Shown: in pieces, positions 18,141-26,826 of the stretch
How the letters are laid out: every line of letters begins with the position of its first letter
Numbering within the stretch: position 1 is the first letter of the stretch
Source of the DNA: Anaerolineae bacterium
Lineage (GTDB): Bacteria; Chloroflexota; Anaerolineae; Aggregatilineales; Phototrophicaceae
Assembly: GCA_022825675.1 (NCBI GenBank)
Contig: JAJDWK010000072.1
Coordinates: forward strand, 33,827-97,826
DNA length: 64,000 nucleotides
Reading direction: 5' to 3'
The notes under the pieces: model-generated
Database searches by the model: none
The model's input: the letters and a program-made list of their open reading frames with translations, nothing else
Told to the model about the DNA's origin: nothing
Program-made: the position numbers and the translations under genes

Positions 18141-19315
18141 AGCTCATAACCGAAGCGCCAGGCTTCGTTGTCCATAGGCAAGTCTTCCAGCCGGTTACGC
18201 CGCAGCGCATCAAAACGGGGGCGCATCTCTTCCAGGCTGTCGCCGCCCAGTTTTTCCAACAGGGCATCCGCCAGCACAATCGCCATCATCGCCTCGCCCA
18301 CCGGCACCGCCCGCGGCAACGCGCAGAAATCACTGCGCTCATAGACTGTTGGCTTGGGCGCGCCGCTCGCCAAATCGACCGAATCCGCGCCGCGCAGCAT
18401 AGTTGAGATTGGCTTCATCGCCACACGCACGATGACCGGCTCGCCGGTGCTGATGCCGCCTTCCAAGCCGCCGGCGCGGTTGCTGCGCCGCGAGAGATTT
18501 CCCGCGCCATCGGTGATGATGTCATCATGCACTTGGGAGCCGCGCTTGCCGGCGTTGGCAAAAGCGCTGCCGATTTCCGCGCCTTTCATCGCCTGGATGC
18601 TGACCATCGCCGCGACCAGGCGGGCATCCAGCTTGCGGTCATACTGCACATGCGAACCCAAACCCGGCGGCAGACCGCGCGCAACCACCTCAAAAACGCC
18701 GCCGAGCGTGTCCTTGTCAATTTTGACTTGGCGGATTAACGCGCGCATTTTTTCCGCCGCCGCCGCATCGGGGCAGCGCACTTCATTGTCTTCGTTGCGC
18801 GCGATGCGCTCGTCCAGCGGCATAGCGGCAAGGTCAGCGATTACATCGCCCACTTGGGCGACATAGCCATCGACGCGGATGCCAAATTCGCCGAGATAGC
18901 GCTTGCAGATTGCGCCGATGGCGACGCGCATGGTCGTTTCCCGCGCGCTCGCCCGCTCCAGCGACAGCCGCAGTTCGCGATAGCCGTATTTCAGCGCGCC
19001 AGTCAAATCGGCATGCCCGGGGCGCGGCGTCGTAAGCGGCTCGATATCGCGCTCTTTCCAGCTGCGGAAATCACGATTTTGTACTTGCAGGGCGATGGGG
19101 GCGCCGGTTGTCGCGCCATTCATGACGCCGGCGGTGATGATGACGCGGTCTTTTTCAATCTGCATGCGCCCGCCAGAGCCATAGCCTTTCTGCCGGCGCT
19201 GCAAATCCCGATTGATGTCCGCAGCCGCAATCGGCAAGCCGGCCGGCATGCCTTCAAGGATGGCGGTTAAGCCAGGTCCATGGCTTTCGCCAGCGGTGAA
19301 AAAGCGAATTGGCAT
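18137..19315 (-). CDS. aroC: Chorismate synthase
   Basis: A 392-residue chorismate synthase, converting EPSP to chorismate with reduced FMN. Signatures are GESHGPGLTAILEGMPAG at residues 9-26, the basic RRQKGYGSGGRM near 40, and RASARETTMRVAIGAI near 120. The late RNRLEDLPM is also typical. It starts three bases after aroE ends and overlaps aroKB by four bases. No flavin reductase domain is present, so reduced flavin must come from elsewhere. Confidence 0.96.
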   Translation of the reverse strand: MPIRFFTAGESHGPGLTAILEGMPAGLPIAAADINRDLQRRQKGYGSGGRMQIEKDRVIITAGVMNGATTGAPIALQVQNRDFRSWKERDIEPLTTPRPGHADLTGALKYGYRELRLSLERASARETTMRVAIGAICKRYLGEFGIRVDGYVAQVGDVIADLAAMPLDERIARNEDNEVRCPDAAAAEKMRALIRQVKIDKDTLGGVFEVVARGLPPGLGSHVQYDRKLDARLVAAMVSIQAMKGAEIGSAFANAGKRGSQVHDDIITDGAGNLSRRSNRAGGLEGGISTGEPVIVRVAMKPISTMLRGADSVDLASGAPKPTVYERSDFCALPRAVPVGEAMMAIVLADALLEKLGGDSLEEMRPRFDALRRNRLEDLPMDNEAWRFGYEL

Positions 19316-19318
19316 AAG

Positions 19319-20158
19319 CTATCCGTCCTCAGTCTCGCCTGCTAAAGCGCCGCGCAGCGCGCCCAGCATCACATCAATCGGCGGCGGGACGCCCGTCCAT
19401 AGCTCAAAGGCGATCGCGCCTTGACGCGCCAACATGCCCAAGCCGCCAATCGCCCGCCCGCCATGCGCCGCCGCCTGCCGCATCAGCGCGGTGGTGGCGG
19501 GGCGATATACCATGTCATAGACAGTAATGCCCGCGGGGAAAGGCAGGCGGCGCGCCCAGGGCGTCCGCTCGCTGTGCGGGTGCAAGCCGACCGATGTGCA
19601 ATTGACCAGCAGCGCCATATTCCAGTCAGCGGCCGCTTCCAGCGTCAGCACTTGCACCCCTTCGACACCTGCCGAGGCGCTCAAGCGCTGCACTAAATTA
19701 AGCGCCCGCGCGGCAGTGCGGTTGACGATTGCCACCTCTGCGCCCGCGCGCGTCAAGCCATAGACTGCCGCCCGCGCCGCGCCGCCCGCGCCCAAAATCA
19801 GCGCGCGACTGCCCGCCAGCGGCACATCATGCGCCCGCAAGTCGTTGATGAAGCCATCGGCATCGGTGTTGGTGCCGATATTGCTGCGAAAATCGACAGT
19901 GTTGACAGCGCCAATTGCGCGCGCCTTTTCGTCGGGGCGGACGAACTGCATAATCGCTTCTTTGTGCGGCACGGTAACATTGATGCCGATATAGCCGTGA
20001 TTTTTGGGCTCACTTAAGCCAAGCCGCAATATATCCGGCGGGATCGCCATGGCATCATAGTGCCAGTCGCTCATGCCCAGCGCGGCGAAAGCGGCATTGT
20101 GCATCAGCGGGCTCAGGCTGTGCGCAACCGGGAAGCCGATTACCCCAACGCGCTTCAT
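19319..20158 (-). CDS. aroE: Shikimate dehydrogenase
   Basis: A 279-residue NADP-dependent shikimate dehydrogenase. FPVAHSLSPLMHNAAF near residues 9-24 binds shikimate. NVTVPHKE near 60 holds the catalytic Lys, and the Rossmann motif GAGGAARA near 123 with VNRTAARA near 145 fits NADP preference. Its place between aroA and aroC makes a dedicated shikimate role likely rather than a quinate paralogue. The ribosome binding site is weak (GTGATATG). Confidence 0.94.
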   Translation of the reverse strand: MKRVGVIGFPVAHSLSPLMHNAAFAALGMSDWHYDAMAIPPDILRLGLSEPKNHGYIGINVTVPHKEAIMQFVRPDEKARAIGAVNTVDFRSNIGTNTDADGFINDLRAHDVPLAGSRALILGAGGAARAAVYGLTRAGAEVAIVNRTAARALNLVQRLSASAGVEGVQVLTLEAAADWNMALLVNCTSVGLHPHSERTPWARRLPFPAGITVYDMVYRPATTALMRQAAAHGGRAIGGLGMLARQGAIAFELWTGVPPPIDVMLGALRGALAGETEDG

Positions 20159-20201
20159 ATCACATTCTCAATCAATAAGTTCATTTTCATCTCGCGGCGA
20201 T

Positions 20202-21530
20202 TTAATCGGGGCGCAGCAGCGCGCCACAATCGGCGAGCGTTTTGGCAAAGCCGGGGAAGCTGTCACTGGCGCAGGCGGCATCGTTGATTATCGCGCCTTC
20301 CGCCGCTATCAGCCCGGCAATGGTCAGGCTCATGGCGATGCGGTGGTCATCATGCCCCTGCGCCTGCCCGCCCGTCAACTGCTGCGGTCCCACAATGCGG
20401 AAGCCATCTTCCCGCTCTTCAATGACTGCGCCCAGCTTTCGCAGCTCGGCTGCCATCACGGCAATACGATCGGTCTCTTTGACGCGCAGCTCACGCGCAT
20501 CACGCACGATGGTTTCGCCCTCGGCTTGCGTCGCCGCCACCATCAAAATGGGGAATTCGTCAATCATGCGCACCACGGTTGCGCCGCTAATCTCGACGCC
20601 GCGCAAAGCGCTTTTGCGGGCGCGGATATCGCCAATGGGCTCGCCCGCTTGCTCAGCGAGATTGCTGACGCTGATGTCGCCGCCCATCGCCTCAAGCACT
20701 TCTAAGAGGCCTGTGCGCGTCGGATTGAGGTTGACGCCGCGTATCGTCAAGTCGGAATCAGGTACCAGCAAGCCCGCCACCAAAAGAAAGGCGGCGGAAG
20801 AAAAATCCCCGGGCACCGTGATATCCAGCGGCTGCAGCTTTTTCTTCGGCTCGATAGTGATGCGCTCGCTTGCGTCGAGATTCTCGTCAGCTGCCGCTGT
20901 GACGCTCACGCCCATAGAGCGCAGCATTCTTTCGGTGTGGTCGCGCGCTGGTCCCGGCTGGAGCACGGTCGTCGGCGCATCGGCATAAAGCCCCGCCAGC
21001 AGAATCGCGCTTTTGACCTGCCCGCTGGCAATCGGCATCGCATAACGGATGCCCTTGAGCGGCGCCGGCGCGATGCGTATTGGGCAGAAGCCATCGCTGG
21101 CGCTGATGTCCGCGCCCATCAGCCGCAGCGGCTCGGTGATCCGTTTCATCGGGCGGCGGCGCAGCTGCGCGCTGCCATCCAGGACGCTGGGGAAGCTCTG
21201 CCCCGCCAGCAAACCCGCGAGCAGGCGAATGCCAGTGCCGGCGTTCATCAGGTTCAAAGGCGCTTGCGGCTGGCGCAAATTGCCGCCTTTGATGCTCAAG
21301 CTCGTGGCGTCATGCCGCTCAATGGCAGCGCCCAAAGCGCGCATCGCGCCCAGGGTCGCTTCGGTATCACCAGCTGCCAGCCAATTGCGTATCCGGGATT
21401 TGCCCTCGGCGATGGCAGCAAGCATGACGGCGCGGTGTGAAATCGATTTGTCACCCGGGACCGCCACCGCGCCGCGCAAGCGCGAGCCGGGGCGCAGGAC
21501 AAACCGGGTCAGCCTAGCGTTGGGATTCAT
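20202..21530 (-). CDS. aroA: EPSP synthase (3-phosphoshikimate 1-carboxyvinyltransferase)
   Basis: A 442-residue EPSP synthase that joins PEP and shikimate 3-phosphate. The N-terminal PGDKSISHRAVMLAAIA holds the catalytic Lys. NAGTGIRLLAGLLAGQ near 94 is the PEP/glyphosate-binding loop, and RELRVKETDRI near 340 is the second family signature. The loop has an Ile-Arg in place of the Ala-Met-Arg of class I enzymes, so glyphosate sensitivity cannot be assigned by eye. The start overlaps the end of tyrA by 17 bases. Confidence 0.95.
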   Translation of the reverse strand: MNPNARLTRFVLRPGSRLRGAVAVPGDKSISHRAVMLAAIAEGKSRIRNWLAAGDTEATLGAMRALGAAIERHDATSLSIKGGNLRQPQAPLNLMNAGTGIRLLAGLLAGQSFPSVLDGSAQLRRRPMKRITEPLRLMGADISASDGFCPIRIAPAPLKGIRYAMPIASGQVKSAILLAGLYADAPTTVLQPGPARDHTERMLRSMGVSVTAAADENLDASERITIEPKKKLQPLDITVPGDFSSAAFLLVAGLLVPDSDLTIRGVNLNPTRTGLLEVLEAMGGDISVSNLAEQAGEPIGDIRARKSALRGVEISGATVVRMIDEFPILMVAATQAEGETIVRDARELRVKETDRIAVMAAELRKLGAVIEEREDGFRIVGPQQLTGGQAQGHDDHRIAMSLTIAGLIAAEGAIINDAACASDSFPGFAKTLADCGALLRPD

Positions 21531-22398
21531 AATTTCGCGCCCATTTCTTCCGCGCTAAGCGGATTGGTCCCAGCTTTTGGCTCAGCCGCTGCTCATCCCC
21601 TGCCAGCAGCATCGTCTCCAGCATCGCCAATTGCATGCGGAATTGCGCCAGCAAAGTCGCCACCGCCTTGGTATTTGTGCTGAGGATATCGCCCATCATT
21701 GTAACATCGCTGGCGGCGAGGCGGCTGGTATCGCGGAAGCCGCCAGCCGCCAGTTCCCAATAGGCGGTGTCAGTCTCGGCTTGGTCGGCGACAGTCGCGA
21801 TGAGGGTCGCGCTCAGCAGGTAGGGCAGATGGCTGATGCCCGCGACAATTTTATCGTGGCGGTCGGCTTGCATTTCTATCGGCAGGGCACCCAAGCTCTC
21901 GACAAATGCCTGCGCGCGCAGGCGGGCGGCCGGGGTCGTGCGCCGCGAGGGACACAATACAAAGGGGCGATTGTGGAACAAGCTGCCGTCCGCTTCTTGG
22001 ATGCCGCCATTTTCCTTTCCCGTCATCGGATGCCCGCCAACGGCGTTGACGCCAATCGGCAATTTTGCCATCGCATCAACAATATCCTGTTTGGTGCTGC
22101 CGAGGTCTATCAACAGCGTGTTTGAGCGCAGGTACGAGCCGATGCGCATCGACAGCATTTCGATAATCACGCGCACGGGGGTCGCCAAAACCACCACATC
22201 GGCGCTGTTGACGCCGGCGTACAAATCGGCAGTGGCGGCATCCACGATTTTGCTCTTGAGCGCCTGCTCGCGCGCCGCCGCATCAAGGTCAATGCCGGTG
22301 ATATGCTCCGCCGCGCCACGCAGCGCCAGCGCCAGCGAGCCGCCCATCAAACCCAAGCCGACAATCGCCAGATGGCGCGCTCGAAAACCCGCTGACAT
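21514..22398 (-). CDS. tyrA: Prephenate dehydrogenase
   Basis: A 294-residue NAD(P)-dependent prephenate (or arogenate) dehydrogenase for tyrosine synthesis. The Rossmann motif GLGLMGGSLALAL lies near residues 13-25. DLGSTKQDIVDAM near 97 and GGHPMTGKENGGIQ near 117-130 carry the catalytic His region. LPYLLSATLIA near 205 starts the helical dimerisation domain. No ACT domain follows, so feedback must act elsewhere. The ATG at 22398 shares one base with the aroH stop (TGATG), clear translational coupling; the open frame upstream is aroH read in another frame. Confidence 0.93.
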   Translation of the reverse strand: MSAGFRARHLAIVGLGLMGGSLALALRGAAEHITGIDLDAAAREQALKSKIVDAATADLYAGVNSADVVVLATPVRVIIEMLSMRIGSYLRSNTLLIDLGSTKQDIVDAMAKLPIGVNAVGGHPMTGKENGGIQEADGSLFHNRPFVLCPSRRTTPAARLRAQAFVESLGALPIEMQADRHDKIVAGISHLPYLLSATLIATVADQAETDTAYWELAAGGFRDTSRLAASDVTMMGDILSTNTKAVATLLAQFRMQLAMLETMLLAGDEQRLSQKLGPIRLARKKWARNYESQR

Positions 22399-22787
22399 CA
22401 GTCGCCCCCCGCCGGCATATCCTGTGCCAGGTCGGGCCGCAGCACCGCCGCCCCCCGCAGGAATACATGTCGGATTTCGTCCAGCGATTTCTCGGTATTC
22501 CAGTGAATCAGCACGCGGATGCACATCGGCAAGCCATGTTTGACATCCGCTTCCTGGAAGCCCATGAGGGCGGTGCGCGTCCAGCCCATCAGGCGCGCGG
22601 CTTTGGCGGGGAAGGTGTCGTCCAGCTCGGGCGTCGCGCTGAAGAGAACGCTCGCCACTTCTTCTTCGACGATGCCGTTGCGGTCAATCATCGCGCGCAG
22701 CAATTCCTGCGTCGCTTGTAAAATCGCCTCGTTCGAGTTGGTATCCACCGTGGTGGCGCCCCGTATGCCGCGTATCATAAAGCGCAT
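22398..22787 (-). CDS. aroH: Chorismate mutase, AroH class
   Basis: A 129-residue monofunctional chorismate mutase of the trimeric B. subtilis AroH type, converting chorismate to prephenate. IRGIRGATTVDTNSNEAI at the start carries the active-site Arg. FSATPELDDTFPAKAAR near 57 and CIRVLIH plus RHVFLRGAAVLRPDL at the end match the family closely. The ATG at 22787 follows GAGGGGA. It is first in the aro operon and lies only about 20 bases downstream of a strong intrinsic terminator, so expression probably depends on readthrough. Confidence 0.94.
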   Translation of the reverse strand: MRFMIRGIRGATTVDTNSNEAILQATQELLRAMIDRNGIVEEEVASVLFSATPELDDTFPAKAARLMGWTRTALMGFQEADVKHGLPMCIRVLIHWNTEKSLDEIRHVFLRGAAVLRPDLAQDMPAGGD

Positions 22788-22806
22788 GCTCCCCTCAAAA
22801 TTACAC

Positions 22807-22836
22807 AAAAAAAGCGCCGAGTGCTTCACTCTGCGC
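22807..22836 (-). terminator. Intrinsic terminator / probable attenuator before aroH
   Basis: On the minus strand GCGC-A-GAGTG pairs with CACTC-G-GCGC around a three-base loop, followed directly by seven T. Only about 20 bases separate the T run from the aroH start. A second small hairpin (CCTTG with CAAGG, 22838-22856) lies just upstream. Confidence 0.8.
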
Positions 22837-22909
22837 CCCTTGTTTGTTCAGCAAGGATAGTTTATGTCAGCGCGAATCACCCAGACCGGTCTATGCAGTT
22901 TGGGCAGTA

Positions 22910-22938
22910 ATAATAGTCTAGTGCAATCGCTCTTGCTA
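22910..22938 (-). promoter_or_regulatory. Possible promoter of the aroH leader
   Basis: TAGCAA and TATTAT are spaced by 17 bases on the minus strand, which would start a leader of about 115 bases that includes the terminator hairpin. The -10 box is good, the -35 poor. Confidence 0.4.
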
Positions 22939-22946
22939 GACTGCGC

Positions 22947-24590
22947 TCAATCATAGTCAATACTTGCTCCGCTAGGTATCGGATGCGATTTGTAACGGGA
23001 TGCGATTCGCCGCCAATTTATATCGCTCGCGTCATTACCTCGGCAGACAATGCGGTTCGCATTGCTCGCACTAATGTCCATGGAAACGCTTGGCGCAGTG
23101 AATTTCCGTCCGATATCGCTCGTGAAATGGCTCAACCCAATTAACTTTAGCGTATTGGGGATATCTTGTCCAACCCGAATTGCACAGATGATCTTGAAGG
23201 CGACTTCGTTGGCAATTTGTTCGTTGGGAATGAAGGGCCAAGGCTTAAGGTCGTAATCAATGGTGGTGGACGAGTTAGAAATCTCGATATCAAGGATACG
23301 GATATCATCCGCGTGACGGGAAACGAGTGTTCGGATTTCACTGGCGTCTAATTTGGTTTCGGGACTTGGTACGGGTGTAGCGCGTCGGGTCGATTGGTTT
23401 GCTGAAGTTGATACGTGAGTGTCATCTGTTACTGGCAAAGTTAATATGTCACCGCCTAAGTGAATGTAGTTGGCATTAATCCAGCCATCATTTAATTGTA
23501 GCCAACTGCCTGATTCATTGCGCCCAATTGCAAACACTTGATCGCCGCGTCGCAGCTGTTCCAGTCTCTCGCTTCCCGCATACCTAGGTCCGGATCTCAA
23601 GTAGACAACGGGAAGTCCTGTAATTGCGCCTTTAATTCCTGCTGGCGAAGATGGCAAACGCATCATATCACCACTGACTTCAACCGATTCGGCCGTTATC
23701 CAGCCCCGCACGGTTTGCAACCATAAGCCGTCTTCAGTGCGCATCAAGACAAGCTTCTCGTCGCGTTCATCTAAGATACCGACAATGCTACTGTTTATAC
23801 TAGGATTGGAATAGACATTCTGCTCCGTAAGCGCCATGAGAGATACGAAATAGGCTTGCGGCAAAGACATCAAGTCGCCGCTTATATCCATTCCGCTGGC
23901 GATATTAAGCCAGCCCATAGGGGTTTTGACCCAGTTGGAATCAGCGGTGCGTTCATAGGCAAAGACTTCATCCCCGTGCGGGAAAATCTCAAGTACATCG
24001 GCTTCCCAAGTCGGCCCGCTGAGGAAAGCAGCGTTTTTGGCAGCGGTAACGGTGATGCTGGCGAAGCTCACTGGCAACAATAATATATCGCCATCGAATT
24101 CGACCTCGCTGGCTGGGATCCATCCCTTCGGTGTCTCTAGCCATGTGCCGTCATGATTCCTTCCAATCGCAACGGAGAACTGCCCAATAAGAATTTCTTC
24201 AGTCGTAATATAGCTGCCGTCCGGCCCGCTACGCAGGCCAAGTTTCGCGAAGGCCTGCAGAGTGAGAGCCCCCTCAGTCTGCCGCAGAGTCATGATATCT
24301 CCGGCTGCCGCGACATTTCGGGAGTTCACCCAGCCTTCCGCACATTGCAGCCAGTCCCCTTCGGCATCCCGCCCGAAGGCGTTCAGTTCCTCTCCGCTTT
24401 CAAATACGCCCAAGACGTTTGAGTAAAAGTCTGGTCTGCTGTGAAATGCAAGGTTTTGCTTCGCAAGTATGGTGACTTCATGCGCCTCTTCGTTCCACTG
24501 CACTAATGTCGAAATGCGCTCTTGAGCACGCACCGATACTGAAATGACAGCGGCGACAGCTAATACCAAGTAAGCCAACCGTTTAGGCAT
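22947..24590 (-). CDS. Secreted protein with five SH3-like repeats
   Basis: A 547-residue exported protein. MPKRLAYLVLAVAAVISVSVRAQ is a signal peptide with a likely cut near residue 23. Five repeats of about 70 residues follow (roughly 37-107, 108-177, 178-248, 249-317, 318-390). Each has a WL/WV...GWI/GWV core and ends in GD-I/L/M-x-x-LP (GDIMTLR, GDILLLP, GDLMSLP, GDMMRLP, GDILTLP). They resemble bacterial SH3 domains that bind wall or glycan ligands. A Ser/Thr/Pro linker leads to a C-terminal domain of about 130 residues that I do not recognise; it has two cysteines. No catalytic domain is seen. The gene is visibly AT-richer than its neighbours and separates the trp and aro operons. Confidence 0.85.
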   Translation of the reverse strand: MPKRLAYLVLAVAAVISVSVRAQERISTLVQWNEEAHEVTILAKQNLAFHSRPDFYSNVLGVFESGEELNAFGRDAEGDWLQCAEGWVNSRNVAAAGDIMTLRQTEGALTLQAFAKLGLRSGPDGSYITTEEILIGQFSVAIGRNHDGTWLETPKGWIPASEVEFDGDILLLPVSFASITVTAAKNAAFLSGPTWEADVLEIFPHGDEVFAYERTADSNWVKTPMGWLNIASGMDISGDLMSLPQAYFVSLMALTEQNVYSNPSINSSIVGILDERDEKLVLMRTEDGLWLQTVRGWITAESVEVSGDMMRLPSSPAGIKGAITGLPVVYLRSGPRYAGSERLEQLRRGDQVFAIGRNESGSWLQLNDGWINANYIHLGGDILTLPVTDDTHVSTSANQSTRRATPVPSPETKLDASEIRTLVSRHADDIRILDIEISNSSTTIDYDLKPWPFIPNEQIANEVAFKIICAIRVGQDIPNTLKLIGLSHFTSDIGRKFTAPSVSMDISASNANRIVCRGNDASDINWRRIASRYKSHPIPSGASIDYD

Positions 24591-24668
24591 ATTATGAATC
24601 TCCTCAGCATCGTAGAGCAAACGCAAGCCAACACCTTGTCGTGAATTATTCGCAGAATCTAACCAAAA

Positions 24669-24674
24669 TTATAA
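24669..24674 (-). promoter_or_regulatory. -10 element upstream of the SH3-repeat gene
   Basis: A perfect TATAAT on the minus strand, about 80 bases before the ATG at 24590. No clear -35 is found at the expected distance. Confidence 0.4.
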
Positions 24675-24715
24675 TCCACATTCACGGTTGTAGCTGCCCC
24701 TTGCCAAAGCGGAAG

Positions 24716-24745
24716 CAAATAATCCGACCGAAAGATTATTTTGCC
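24716..24745. repeat. Perfect-stem inverted repeat after trpA
   Basis: AAATAATC and GATTATTT form an eight-base perfect stem with a nine-base loop, extendable by GC pairs over a one-base bulge. It lies 26 bases after the trpA stop. No T run follows on the minus strand, so it is not a standard intrinsic terminator, though it could stabilise the 3' end of the trp transcript. Confidence 0.5.
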
Positions 24746-24770
24746 GAAGCAAAGAAAATCTCTACAGAAA

Positions 24771-25580
24771 TCAATTTCTGATCGCCTTGACCATCGCGCT
24801 TGCCAGTTCCCGCGCCGCGTCCACACTTTCGCCGCCAGCGCGCACCAGCGCTGAGCCAACGATGAAGCCATCCGTCAAGGCGCTGACCTGCTTGGCATGC
24901 GCTGTTGTGCTGATGCCGAAGCCCAGCACCAGCGGCATATCCGTTTGTTGCCGCAGCCGCGCGATGAAACTCGTGAGATTCGCCGGCAAATCTTTGCGCG
25001 CGCCGGTGATGCCCGTCAGCGATACGACATAAATAAAGCCGCTCGCCGCTTCCGCCGCCAGCGCTATGCGCTTGTCATCGCTTGTGGGCGCCAGCATAAA
25101 TACCAGCGCCATGCCTTCGCGGGCGCAGCTGCCGCTGAACATCGCCGCTTCTTCCGGCGGCAAATCGGGCACAATCAAGCCGTCAGCGCCCGCCGCCCGC
25201 GCATCAAGCACAAAACGCTCGGGACCGTACGCCACCAGCGGGTTGGCATAGCCCATCAGCAGCATCGGCTGCTGAATGCCGCGCCGGCGCAGCGCCCGCA
25301 GCGCTTCCAGGCAGCGCCGTACGCTAGCGCCATTTTCCAGCGCTATCTGAGTCGCCGCCTGAATTGTTGGTCCATCCGCGATGGGATCGCTGAAAGGAAT
25401 GCCAATCTCAAAGCCATCAACGCCGGCCGTCGCCAGCGCTTGTATCACCGCCAGCGATTCTTCATGCGTTGGATAGCCTATCGGGAAATAGGGCATAAAT
25501 GCCGCCCGCCCCTGCGCGCGAGCGCGGGCAAACATAGCTGCCAGCGCGGCAATGCCTTGAATCTCTCGCCTGTAAGTCAT
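24771..25580 (-). CDS. trpA: Tryptophan synthase alpha subunit
   Basis: A 269-residue TIM-barrel protein that cleaves indole-3-glycerol phosphate to indole for channelling to TrpB. GFEIGIPFSDPIADGPTIQ near residues 52-70 contains the catalytic Glu and Asp. MGYANPL near 109, GLIVPDLPPEEA near 132, and GFGIS plus GFIVGSALVR at the end build the phosphate site. It is the last gene of the trp operon, 22 bases after trpB. Confidence 0.95.
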   Translation of the reverse strand: MTYRREIQGIAALAAMFARARAQGRAAFMPYFPIGYPTHEESLAVIQALATAGVDGFEIGIPFSDPIADGPTIQAATQIALENGASVRRCLEALRALRRRGIQQPMLLMGYANPLVAYGPERFVLDARAAGADGLIVPDLPPEEAAMFSGSCAREGMALVFMLAPTSDDKRIALAAEAASGFIYVVSLTGITGARKDLPANLTSFIARLRQQTDMPLVLGFGISTTAHAKQVSALTDGFIVGSALVRAGGESVDAARELASAMVKAIRN

Positions 25581-25602
25581 TTGATGTCACTCTGCTCTCG
25601 CG

Positions 25603-26826
25603 CTATTCGCCCAAAATGCCGATGACTGTATCCAGGTCTTTATCCCCCCGCCCCGACAGGTTCACCAAAAGCAGGCTGTCCCGCGGCATTGTCGGCGCCC
25701 GCTTAATCGCCTCGGCGAGGGCATGCGCGCTCTCCAGGGCGGGGATGATGCCTTCGGTTTTGCTGAGCGTTTGGAAGGCTGCCAGCGCCTCCTCATCAGT
25801 CGCCAGCGTATAATAGGCGCGCTCTAACTGGCGCAGATGGGCATGTTCAGGACCGACCGAGGGATAATCCAAACCGGCGGAGACGCTGTGCGTTTCCATA
25901 ATTTGCCCATCGCTGTTCTGCATCACATAGGAACGGGTGCCATGCAAAATGCCCGGGCGGCTGATATCAAGATCGGCAAAGCGCGCGGCATGTTCCCGGC
26001 TTTCGATGCCGCGCCCGCCCGCTTCCACGCCGATGAGTTCCGTATCATGGTCATCACGAAAGGCGTGAAACATGCCGATAGCATTGCTGCCGCCGCCAAC
26101 GCAGGCGATGCAGGCATCGGGCAAACGCCCCGCCGCTTCCAGAATCTGCTCGCGCGCTTCAAAGCCGATGACGCTTTGGAAATCCCGCACCATCATCGGG
26201 TAGGGATGCGGTCCCAGCGCCGAGCCCAAGAGATAAAAGGTCGTCTCGACATGGGTCACCCAGTCGCGCATCGCCTCGTTGATGGCGTCTTTAAGCGTGC
26301 GGCTGCCGCTCTCTACGGGAATGACTTCGGCACCCAGCAATTTCATGCGGAAGACATTGGGCTGCTGGCGGCGGATATCAACGCTGCCCATATACACATG
26401 GCAGTCCAAACCCAGCAGCGCCATCGCGGTGGCTGTGCCCACGCCATGCTGCCCGGCGCCCGTCTCCGCGATGATGCGCCGCTTGCCCATCCGTTTCGCC
26501 AGCAGTCCCTGCCCCAAAGCATTGTTGATTTTGTGCGCGCCCGTATGCGCCAGGTCTTCGCGCTTCAGGTAAATTTGCGCGCCGCCCAGCGCTTCGCTCA
26601 GCCTTTTTGCATGGGAAATGGGCGTTGGGCGCCCGGTATAAGTCCGCTGCAAATGGCTTAGCTCATGATGAAATTGCGGGTCGGCAAGCGCTTCGGCATA
26701 GGCGGCTTCCAGCTCATCCAGCGCCGGCATAATCGTCTCGGGCACAAAGCGCCCGCCAAATTCGCCAAAATAGCCCTGCGCATCCGGCAGATCCGTGACT
26801 TGCCTGCGGATATAAGACTCAATCAT
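25603..26826 (-). CDS. trpB: Tryptophan synthase beta subunit
   Basis: A 407-residue PLP enzyme making tryptophan from indole and serine. [14 protein letters not shown] near residues 17-30 is the TrpB1 N-terminus. [13 protein letters not shown] near 93 holds the PLP Lys, [15 protein letters not shown] near 117 the substrate loop, and [10 protein letters not shown] near 240 the phosphate-binding turn. The true start is the ATG at 26826, which follows GAGGAA and precedes the conserved sequence; the frame is open for 84 more codons inside the Nudix gene. It overlaps the Nudix gene by eight bases. Confidence 0.95.
   Translation of the reverse strand: MIESYIRRQVTDLPDAQGYFGEFGGRFVPETIMPALDELEAAYAEALADPQFHHELSHLQRTYTGRPTPISHAKRLSEALGGAQIYLKREDLAHTGAHKINNALGQGLLAKRMGKRRIIAETGAGQHGVGTATAMALLGLDCHVYMGSVDIRRQQPNVFRMKLLGAEVIPVESGSRTLKDAINEAMRDWVTHVETTFYLLGSALGPHPYPMMVRDFQSVIGFEAREQILEAAGRLPDACIACVGGGSNAIGMFHAFRDDHDTELIGVEAGGRGIESREHAARFADLDISRPGILHGTRSYVMQNSDGQIMETHSVSAGLDYPSVGPEHAHLRQLERAYYTLATDEEALAAFQTLSKTEGIIPALESAHALAEAIKRAPTMPRDSLLLVNLSGRGDKDLDTVIGILGE

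Noticed and set aside
22840..22890. Aromatic-rich leader peptide upstream of aroH
   Set aside because: The only short frame found (GTG start, ten codons) contains a single Tyr, not a run of regulatory codons.
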